The notes under the pieces were generated by a model. The model saw nothing but the letters and a program-made list of their open reading frames with translations, had not been told where the DNA came from and searched no databases. This document shows positions 56,470-64,000 of a stretch of 64,000 nucleotides of DNA, in pieces. This stretch comes from Diphasiastrum complanatum. Lineage: Eukaryota > Streptophyta > Lycopodiopsida > Lycopodiales > Lycopodiaceae. Location of the stretch: contig CM055106.1 in assembly GCA_029204225.1 (NCBI GenBank), positions 7,289,156 through 7,353,155 on the forward strand, given 5' to 3'. The translations under genes were made by a program, and so were the position numbers. Positions within the stretch are counted from its first letter, which is position 1. The number at the start of each line of letters is the position of its first letter.

Positions 56470-57140
56470 GTAGTAGGAGGGTGCACTTTTAAGGTATCCA
56501 TTGAGTTCCCAATTCAAAGATTCATAGGTTATGGAAGAAGTCTCTTGACCTTCCATAAGCCTATGAAGGTTTTTTAACTCCTCTAGGCCTCTCTCTTTCT
56601 CATTGGTTGTGCATGGAACTCCATAGTGTATTGGAGGGTGCCATTTGCCATCTATATGAGGGGAGGAGGGCACCCATAGGGAGGGAGAGAGATCTCTTTT
56701 GTTTGCTATGCTTATGCTCTAGTATGGCTACTAGTGTATAGAGTGTTTTCTTGTGTGTAGTATGCTTAGGGTTTGGATCTTGCTTATGGTATGAGACATA
56801 AGTAAGGTTTGGATCTTGAGTATTCTATGGTTTGTGATGGTATGCTTGTGATTAGTTATTGGTTAGAAAGGGGGTGCTAGATTAGCCAAGTTGTGGGATT
56901 GCATGTGCTAGCTAGCTATGGTTGGGTGGTGAATACTTGAGGCCACTTGTTATCTACTTTTGTGATTAAGATTAGGGACACAAGTGGAGGGGGAGAGATC
57001 CATGGAGGCTTGAAGGTCCTTACTTGCAGGTGGAGGCATCCTAGCTTGGAGTTGGGGAGCATCTTGGAGCTTGCAGGTTACTTGGAGGACCTTTGGAGGC
57101 ACTACCTTTGGATTAGGAGGACTTCTTGACTTCATTTGTA
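56470..57140 (+). repeat. 5' LTR of the gypsy element
   Basis: The left edge is placed by homology to the 3' LTR fragment at 60132-60274, the right edge by the primer site. The edges lack a clear TG...CA pair, so they may be off by some bases. Confidence 0.7.
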
Positions 57141-57143
57141 AAG

Positions 57144-57155
57144 TGGTATCAGAGC
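57144..57155 (+). other. Primer-binding site for initiator Met tRNA
   Basis: TGGTATCAGAGC, a few bases after the gypsy LTR end. Chromovirus-type plant gypsy elements also use this primer. Confidence 0.85.
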
Positions 57156-58000
57156 TAGACAAAGGATGCTAAGCTTTCTAACCTTCTTTAAGTTCTATAA
57201 TGATCACAAATGAATTTTTTTTTGGGAAAGATTATTGGTTTTTTTAGTAATAGGAAGCTTATGAAAAAAAATTTGTGGTATGGTTAGAGGAAGTCTTCCT
57301 CTACATTGACAGAATTGTTTTCGCAAAAAGATTGATTCTAGCTATGTGTTTTGATCAAAAGTAGTGTTTTTTTTGCATAAATGAAGTATTTAAACTTTTG
57401 ATTTTCATTTTGAAGTTCTTTCTACCTACTAGTTTCATGAAAATGACAATGTAAGAAGGAAAATGTAGTGTAACTTTATGCATAAAAAAGGTTTTGAAAT
57501 TCTGTTTTTTGTCATTTTAAAGCTCAAATTTTCAGACCTGTAAATCTAAAAAACAGATCTAAAAAGTGAAGTTTTCATAGAACTTCATTGGTTTTCCAAT
57601 TCTGGTCACTAGTTTCATGGATTTGAAGAACTAGGAAATTGAGAAATGTGAAATTTGTGTTGAATTTGAAATGACAAGTAATTGGCTTGGATTGAGCTTT
57701 CAAACATTAAGTATTAAATGAGTAGAAGTAAATGCTTTTATATGCATTGGATTATGTAAGAATTGAAGCATTTCTATCATTCTAATTAGAATTACTTGTT
57801 GTTGTATTTGCATAATAGGAAAACACACAAACAACTCCAATGAATTAAACCAATGAGAACCCATCATTTGATCTATCAAACCCATCCAATGTGGCACAAG
57901 CTCTTGAACTTTTATACCAACAAATTCAAGCCACTAATAAAAAGCTTCTTGAAACTAATCAAAGGAACCAATACTTAGAGTCTAGGTTAGCCAAGCAGAA
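57156..58000 (+). other. Gypsy leader and gag 5' region, no intact frame
   Basis: AT-rich leader. Short matches to gag start (NPSNVAQALELLYQQIQATNKK, in shifting frames near 57870-57950) lead into the readable gag at 58230. Confidence 0.45.
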
Positions 58001-58059
58001 GAAGCATGTAGTTCTACTTCCCATAAAATGTTTAAGGGGGAGAAGAAAGATAGGAACTT

Positions 58060-58960
58060 GCAAGTGGTAAGTTCATGGCTTTATGTATGGAACAAATATT
58101 TTGGCATGAACCGATTCCCTGAATGTCCTAGTTGCAAAAGGCAATCAACCTTGTACATGGGATGATTTTTGCATAGTTTTTAGGGAATACTTCCTGCCAC
58201 TATTAGATGACTATGAACACTTTCAAAAAATGAGTCATTTAACAATGAATAAAGGTTTGAAACAATTTATTCAAGATTTTCATAAGTACCTGAATCCACT
58301 TTATAGTGACATTCCACCAAAAGTACAAATGTTAATGTTTATTGATGGGTTACCAAAAGATTACCAAGTGGATGTTCGTAGGAACCATCCAGAAACCCTA
58401 GAGGATGCTATTAGGGCTGCAAAGTATTTTGATGAGACACCTAAGCCATCTAGGGGTCACCAGCCTAATGAGCCAAAGAAAGGTTTTCAATTCAAGAGGA
58501 AGGATAGGGAAGCTGCTAATGAAACACATCCCAATTCCAACAATTCTAAGAAAAACAAGAAAAACTTTAAAAATCATCAGGGTGGCAAAGATATAGTTGA
58601 AGCTCATAAGAAAAACCTGTGCTTCAAGTGCAATGGCCAGGGTCACCTTGCATGAGATTGCATCAAAAAACCAGCTTCTACCCTAGGTAATCTATCTTGA
58701 AGTAATGAGATGGATGTATGTTTCCTTAGTTCTTTAGTTTTTGGACCTAATGACCTTATTTGCATTAAAGGTAAAGTTAAAGATCAAGTTGTTAATGTGC
58801 CTTTTGACACAAGATCCACTCATAACTTTATTAATGTAAATTTGGTGTAGACACTAAACCTTCCTACCCGAAAAAGTGAGAAAAAATCATGTGTGACAAT
58901 GGCATCGGGAAGCAATTCCGAGTTTATGGATTATGTTGTTCTAGATGTAGAGTTACACAT
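58060..58960 (+). pseudogene. Gypsy gag and protease relic
   Basis: Frame 58230-58655 encodes MNKGLKQFIQDFHKYLNPLY, MFIDGLPKDYQVDVRRNHPE, AIRAAKYFDETPKPS, a retrotransposon gag, a Lys/Asn-rich stretch and the zinc knuckle CFKCNGQGHLA interrupted by a stop just before its last Cys. Downstream, FDTRSTHNFINVNLV at about 58805 is the protease active site with DTG changed to DTR. Both changes disable it. Confidence 0.85.
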
Positions 58961-59084
58961 GCATGATTACTTTAAAAAAATTAGAATTACCGATTATTAA
59001 TCAGTTATGCTTTACTGTTATAGAACCGGGGTTGGTTCAGTCTCTCCAAGGACTATATGAGTCCAATTCTTTTTTCAGAAAGTA

Positions 59085-59930
59085 TTGGCAACAAGTACTT
59101 TCTGGGGTCGATTCAGGTGTGCAAGATTCCTCGAATCAGGAAAGACTAAAATGGATTTTGCTATTCGAAACAAGATTCTGTTTCGTAAAGGCAAGGTGTG
59201 TGTACCGGAGAATGACACAATAAGAGCCCAAATCTTGCATGAGCGTCATGATAGTCCATGCGCAGGACATCCGAGTATACAAAGAACACTTGACTTAGTT
59301 TGATGGCAATTTTGGTGGCCTAAGATGAAAAGTCAAGCAGAGGCCTATGTACTTAAATGTGCTAAGCGCTAGTTAAATAAAGCAGAGAGGCTAAAACCTA
59401 GTGGCCTATTACATCCTTTAGATATTCCTACCGGAAAGTGGAAAAGTATATCTATGGATTTTGTGGTCGGGCTTCCACGTACAGGGAAGGACCACGATTC
59501 GGTTTGGGTCATTGTTGACAGACTTACGAAGTTTGCTCAATTTATCCCAACAAAAATTACTGTTAAAGCTCTAGAACTAGCTCAACTGTTTGTTGTCTTT
59601 TTCGACTGTACGTGATGCCTTGCGATATTGTCAGTGACCATGATCCAAAATTCATTTAGAATTTTTGGCAAGCAGTATTTGAAAATTTGTAAACGACTTT
59701 AAGTACGAGTTCTACAGATCATCCGGAATCAGACGGTCAAGGAGGATATGCTACGAGCATATGTGAGCCATCGGTAGTCTGATTGGAAAAATTACCTTCC
59801 ACTGGTGAAATTTGTATATAATAGTGCAAAACATTCAACGACCGGATTCAGCCCTTTTGTGCTATGGTTATTAACCTCGATCACCAATTTGTGTTGGCAT
59901 GAAAAACCTTAGAGTGCAAGCCACAGTTGA
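59085..59930 (+). pseudogene. Gypsy integrase (chromovirus-like), decayed
   Basis: ENDTIRAQILHERHDSPCAGHPSIQRTLDLV is the zinc-binding His part; C..C follows near 59355. The core has GKWKSISMDFVVGLPRTGK, VWVIVDRLTKFAQFIPTK and, after frame loss, DHPESDGQ. SMDF holds the first catalytic Asp; SVTMIQNS (normally SDRDxxF) and loss of the Glu region indicate inactivity. Stops occur from 59303 on. Confidence 0.85.
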
Positions 59931-60131
59931 TTTCCTTGTGGATATGCAAGAAATGTTATAGCTGGCTAAAGATAGCATAAGAAGTGCCCAGGACAGGGCA
60001 AGGCACTATGCTGATCTATCTCAGAAGCACAAGATATTCTTGGTGTTTTTGAGGGTTTCACTCTAGGGGCTCTATATTACTTTATTGGTCTTGGACCAAA
60101 GTATACAAGCACAACCTGCGAAATGGGATCT

Positions 60132-60274
60132 AATAGGAGGGCGCACTTCCAAGGTGTCCATTCAGTTCCCAATTCAAAGAGTCATAGGTTATGGAAGAAG
60201 TCTCTTGACCTTCCATAAGTCTATGAAGGTTCTTTAACTCCCCTAGGCCTCTCTTCATTGGTTGTGCATGGAAT
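60132..60274 (+). repeat. Gypsy 3' LTR fragment, cut by copia LTR
   Basis: It matches the first 143 bp or so of the LTR at 56470. It ends GTGCATGGAA directly before the copia TGTTAAAAATTCAC. Confidence 0.85.
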
Positions 60275-60370
60275 TGTTAAAAATTCACAATTCTAGCTTG
60301 ACTACTTTTGGTCATATGACTTGTAAATAGTTAGATGGTCATGATGTGGCTTGTCACACATGCCAAATAA
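60275..60370 (+). repeat. 5' LTR fragment of the inserted copia
   Basis: It matches 63400-63495 almost base for base (TGTTAAAAATTCAC against TGTTGAAAATTCAC, then ATTCTAGCTTGACTA) and stops in CCAAATA, where gag sequence takes over. Confidence 0.9.
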
Positions 60371-60998
60371 CTTAAGAGTGAAGGAATTGAACAAAGAGCT
60401 AGCCTTCATAGGTGATCCTATCAAGGATGAAGAGGTTGTTCAACTCATATTGAGTGGACTAAGCTTTGAATTTGACAATTTGGTTCAGGGATATGCAATT
60501 ATGGGTAAGCTACCCATACTTGAAGAGCTCCAAGGCACACTCATGGCCGAGGAATCAAGAAGGAGCCAAATACAAGAGAGGATGGATAGACTTTCCATCC
60601 AAGGTAAAGATGACCAAGCTCTCTTCACCAAAGGCAAAGGGAAGTCCAAAGACAAAGGATCAACATTCAAGAAGTTTTCAAATCTTGAGGATGAAGAAGG
60701 ACCCTCAAAGGCATGTCCATCAACCACCAAAGTCAATAAGGACAAATCGAAGGTGAAGTGCTACTATTGTAGCAAGATGGGGAATTATGCCTCAAAATGC
60801 CTCCAGAGGAAGCAAGATCAAAGCCAAGCCAACATGAGCAAAGAAGAGGAGTTGGGGAGTTCACATGAGGACTCTCTCATGATGTCCATATTTTCTTCAA
60901 CAAGTTTCAAAAGAGAAGATCCTTGGTGGATTGACTCGGGTGCTAGTTCACACATGACTAGCAAAAAGGGAGTTTTTCTCTTCTCTCTTATCTTATGA
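60360..60998 (+). pseudogene. Copia gag (N-terminally truncated) and protease start
   Basis: The first ATG (60360) lies in LTR sequence, and the frame runs straight into gag: LRVKELNKELAFIGDPIKDE, GLSFEFDNLVQGYAI. The zinc knuckle is CYYCSKMGNYASKC (His of CCHC replaced by Asn), and WWIDSGASSHMTSKKG is the protease site. A frameshift near 60970 ends it. Confidence 0.85.
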
Positions 60999-60999
60999 T

Positions 61000-61551
61000 A
61001 GACCTATAAAGTCTATCTATACAGCAAATGATGAAGCTTGTAAGATTGAAGGAGTTGGTAGCATTCCCCTTTGCTTAGGATCTTCCGAAAAGATCAGCAT
61101 AGAAGGTGTTTTGTACATTCCTACAATAACAAAGAATCTACTAAGTGTTGGCCAAATGGTAGACAATGGTTTCAATGTTGACTTTGTTTCAAATGAATGT
61201 TTCATCAAGAAGAAGGGTAAGATAGTGGCTAAGGGCACTAGACTTGGCAAACTTTATAAGTTGGATGCATTTGTGGATACTAATGTTGTCATGTTGGCCG
61301 AGAAGAGCAAGATATCTACCTTCACTTTATGGCCCAAAAGACTTGGACATGTCAACTCGGGGTCCATGGAGGCTATAATCAAGGAGGAGTATGCTTTAGG
61401 CCTACCAAGGTCTATTGGGAAGGAAGACAAGGTTTGTGAAGCTTGTGCTTTATCCAAGGCACATAAGAAGGTGTTTCCTAACTCCATCACAAAGTCATCT
61501 CATCTTCTTGAACTCATACACTCAGATGTGATATGCAAGCTCAAGCCGTGA
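61000..61551 (+). pseudogene. Copia protease C-part and pre-integrase
   Basis: LYIPTITKNLLSVGQMVDNG is the protease end. LWPKRLGHVNSG replaces the usual His of LWHxRLGH by Pro. CEACALSKAHKKVF and HLLELIHSDVI (first catalytic Asp) follow, then the core is cut. Residues of the integrase C-terminal end (RDVIFDEHH) appear in another frame near 61600-61620. Confidence 0.82.
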
Positions 61552-61708
61552 GCTACAAAATCTATCTCCCATCCTTGAACAAATTTGTTGTTTCAAGGGA
61601 TGTTATATTTGATGAACATCATATGTATATGCTTGAATAAGGCTCAAGTTCTCCAACAATCAAGAAGAAGATGGCTGAGGAGCAAGATCTAATTTCAAGG
61701 AGGAGCTC

Positions 61709-62616
61709 ATGGAGGAGCAAGCACCAAGCCCACCTATCACACCAAGGAGATCTTCAAGGGAAAAAGTGGAGCCATCAAGGCTCACATATCAAGGCAAAGG
61801 GCAGCAAGTTGAGGGTATCTCATCCACTTCTTATGCTTTATCTAGTTTTGAAGAACCATATAATGTTAAAGAAGTGTTGAACTCCAAAGAATGGTATAAA
61901 ATTATGTTGGATGAGTATAATGCCTTGATTGAGAATGAAACTTGGTTGCTTGTTGATAGACCTCAAAGGAATGTAATAGGATGCAAGTGGGTCTTCAAGC
62001 TTAAGTTGAATGCAAATGGGAGTGTTAACAAACATAAAGCAAGATTAGTTGCAAAAGGTTATGCTCAAGAGAGAGGGATAGACTATGAGGAAACTTTTGC
62101 ACCCATGGCCAAGATGGTCACAATAAGGCTAATCATTGCACTTGCATCACATTTTGGATGGATCCTATGTCAAATGGATGTCTCTAATGATTTCTTGAAT
62201 GGTTTTTTGGAAGAGGATATCTATATGGAGCAGCCATAAGGGCTCATCAAGCATGGAATGGAGAACAAAGTATGCCATCTCCAAAGAAGCATCTATGGCT
62301 TGAAGCAAGCCTCGAGATCTTGGAATTCAAGATTACATTGCTATCTTATTTCACTTTCTTTTTTCAAAGTGAATATGATCCCACTCTTTACATTAAGTTT
62401 GATGATGTTGGTATTGTACTTTTACTCATTTATGTAGATGACATCATCATTAGTGGAAATAGTGTTGATGGTATTGAAAAAATCAAGATAGATCTATCCT
62501 TAGAGTTCAAGATGGTAGATCTAGGGTGTCTTCAGTTCATCTTAGGCATAGAGGTACTTAGAGGATCTGATTTTATCTTAATAAGTCTATGCTCAAAGTC
62601 TTTTGAAGAAGTTTAA
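61709..62616 (+). pseudogene. Copia reverse transcriptase
   Basis: 61709-62239: VLNSKEWYKIMLDEYNALIE, NVIGCKWVFKLKLN, KARLVAKGYAQERGIDYEET, MDVSNDFLNGFLEEDIYMEQ, ending at a stop. Then YGLKQASRSW and, after a frame change (62272-62616), YDPTLYIKFDDVGIVLLLIY followed by VDDIIISG (YVDD box) and FILGIEV. Only a few lesions interrupt it. Confidence 0.85.
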
Positions 62617-63385
62617 GATGGAAGAATGCAAAAGTGTTGACACACCAATGGAGCAAGATGTAAAAGTGCCAAATGAAGATGATGAAAGATCCTTCATGGA
62701 CATCACTTTGCTTAGGCAACTTATAGGCTCCTTAATGTGGATCACTATAACTAGACCAGATCTTAGCTTTAGTGTATGTAGGTTGAGCCAATCCATGCAA
62801 AAACCATTGAATATCCATTGGAAAAAGGCTAAGAGGATTCTAAGAGACATCTCGGGTACATTGGATTTTGGGATTCTATATAGAGGATATGTGATTAACC
62901 TTCATGCATTTAGTGATTCAGATTTTGCAGGGGACAAGAGGGATATGAAATCAACAAGTGCCTATTCAACTTTCATAGGAGAAGGTGTGGTTTCATGGCT
63001 TTCAAAAAAAGCAAAAAACTATATCTCTATCTTCAACCGAGGCTGAGTACAAAGCTTTGACAACCACTACAAAGGAGGTACTTTGGATGAAGAGATTATT
63101 GGTGGAGATAAAGATCATGGATTCAGAGGAGGCACCAATCATCTACAATGACAATATATCAGCCCAACACCTTTCATCTAACCCAATCTTCCATGCAAGA
63201 TCTAAGCACATTGAGATATGCCATCACTTTGAGAAATGGTGCAAGCCAAGGAGATTGCTTTGGAGCATGTTCCAAGCAATGAATGTGTAGCTGATGTACT
63301 TACTAAACCACTTCAAAAGACACCTTTTATGAAGTTCAGATCATCACTTGGAGTGATTAGTAAAGAAATGATTGAACCAAGCTAG
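62603..63385 (+). pseudogene. Copia RT end and RNase H
   Basis: MEECKSVDTPMEQDVKVPNE, LIGSLMWITITRPDLSF, HAFSDSDFAGDKRDMKSTSA, then a frameshift in a poly-A run near 63006 to TISLSSTEAEYKALTTTTKE, YNDNISAQHLSSNPIFHARS, and the tail with VADVLTKPLQKTPFMKFRSS, in shifted frame, to the stop near 63385. Confidence 0.85.
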
Positions 63386-63390
63386 ATAGT

Positions 63391-63399
63391 GAGGAGGAG
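63391..63399 (+). other. Polypurine tract
   Basis: GAGGAGGAG directly before the LTR start TGTTGAAAATTCAC. Confidence 0.85.
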
Positions 63400-64000
63400 T
63401 GTTGAAAATTCACGATTCTAGCTTGACTAGTTTTGGTCATATGACTTGTAAATAGTTAGATGGTCATGATGTGGCTTGTCACACGTGCCAAATAGCATAG
63501 GATTACATTCATAAGGATGTTCTCAAGTTGACCTAAGTGATAGAACCTTTGGAATGAGTCTAAATCATGCTTAGATACAAGAGAGAAAAAGTAGGAGCTA
63601 TTTTTGGTAGTTTTTACATTGTTGAGGGATCTCCAAGATTTCAACCCTAACTTGGTAGGGATGAAAGATCCACTAAAATTAGCATTAGGAATAGGTTTAG
63701 GGATACTCATACCTGCCCAAAACCGTGATGGATCATGTATATATAGGTGATGATCTCTCACCAAAATCAATCAAGCAATTTTATGATTTTTCTCTCATAT
63801 CGGTGCAATTGCTCTCTATGTTCTTAATTCTTTGAGTTCTTGTGATTCCTAATCATTATAGGATTGAATGTGGGTCTGGTGTACAGTGCTCAGACTGTGG
63901 GAGGCCGTACTTTCACACGTGTGAAGGCTTCTTCAAGGATTTGGGCCATTTAGTGAGGTTCAAGCATAGATTCTTGATGGATTTTGATGGTTCAAGTTGT
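63400..64000 (+). repeat. 3' LTR of the inserted copia (continues past window)
   Basis: It starts TGTTGAAAATTCAC. CACACGTG lies near 63480, and TTCACACGTGTGAA, a perfect palindrome, at 63912-63925. A TATA-like TATATATAGG at about 63738 could be its promoter. No LTR end is reached by 64000. Confidence 0.8.

Larger units (their letters stand above)
56470..60274 (+). mobile_element. Ty3/gypsy chromovirus-like element with deleted RT, interrupted 3' LTR
   Basis: 5' LTR (about 56470-57140), primer site, gag, mutated protease, integrase, and the first about 143 bp of the 3' LTR (60132-60274). The LTRs share TAGGAGGG(T/C)GCACTT, CAAAGA(T/G)TCATAGGTTATGG and CCTTCCATAAG. RT and RNase H are missing between protease (about 58960) and integrase (about 59085). 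The 3' LTR breaks at 60274, where a copia LTR starts, so its remainder should lie right of the window. Confidence 0.85.
60275..64000 (+). mobile_element. Ty1/copia element inserted in the gypsy LTR, integrase core deleted
   Basis: A 5' LTR piece (60275-60370), gag and protease, pre-integrase, RT, RNase H, purine tract and 3' LTR (63400 to beyond the window). The 5' LTR keeps only its first 96 bp, which are fused to gag, so the rest of the LTR, the primer site, leader and gag start are deleted. The integrase core is also missing (after LIHSDVI at about 61533). It is related to family A by its gag and RT. Confidence 0.88.

Noticed and set aside
1-64000. CRISPR array
   Set aside because: Repeats seen are LTR modules, minisatellites or tandem duplications without unique spacers of constant length; the sequence is eukaryotic.

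Overview
The window looks like nuclear DNA of a land plant with a large, repeat-rich genome. Evidence: one spliced host gene with canonical GT-AG introns, many Ty1/copia and Ty3/gypsy LTR retrotransposons primed by plant initiator-Met tRNA, AT-rich composition, and no bacterial or phage gene structure. The decayed state of most elements suggests slow DNA removal, as in ferns, lycophytes or gymnosperms, but the species cannot be fixed from sequence alone.

Layout. 1-3652: internal region and 3' LTR of an internally deleted copia element (family A). 3653-9225: AT-rich unassigned DNA, a lone copia LTR (7276-8056) and a gypsy reverse transcriptase relic (8120-8740). 9427-13620: a reverse-strand copia element of the same LTR family that still has PR, IN, RT and RNase H regions, though broken by frameshifts and stops. 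14525-15199: an unidentified 224-codon ORF with a TATA-like box. 16065-22130: a reverse-strand gypsy element (pol, PBS, LTR) that seems interrupted by another family A copia derivative (18110-21266). 25023-28332: the only clearly intact host gene, a five-exon aldo-keto reductase on the minus strand. 29385-35727: two oppositely oriented copia ends (family D) with long LTRs carrying a GAGTC-rich minisatellite. 36600-42440: several overlapping decayed copia pieces. 42700-43140: a probable LINE relic. 43888-49420: simple and tandem repeats, a family E copia LTR and an unassigned GC-richer stretch. 49575-51345: a second copy of the internally deleted family A derivative, abutting a reverse-strand family E copia element (51346-55633). 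56470-60274: a gypsy chromovirus-like element whose 3' LTR is interrupted by a further copia element (60275 to the window end).

How the parts relate. The transposons are mostly dead, but they show an autonomous/non-autonomous pattern. Two copies (start of window and 49.6-51.3 kb) share the same two internal deletions, which remove the pre-integrase domain and most of the integrase core. A related element at 9.4-13.6 kb keeps these parts. Family A LTRs carry a regular 33-bp CCAAT-box array, and several LTR families carry CACACGTGTG palindromes, which look like transcription-factor sites. The aldo-keto reductase keeps its catalytic tetrad at the canonical spacing and has a TATA box and two CACGTG G-boxes upstream. 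I found no convincing new gene system; the best leads are the shared-deletion copia subfamily, its LTR regulatory array, an unrecognised open extension in one copy, and the unidentified 224-codon ORF.
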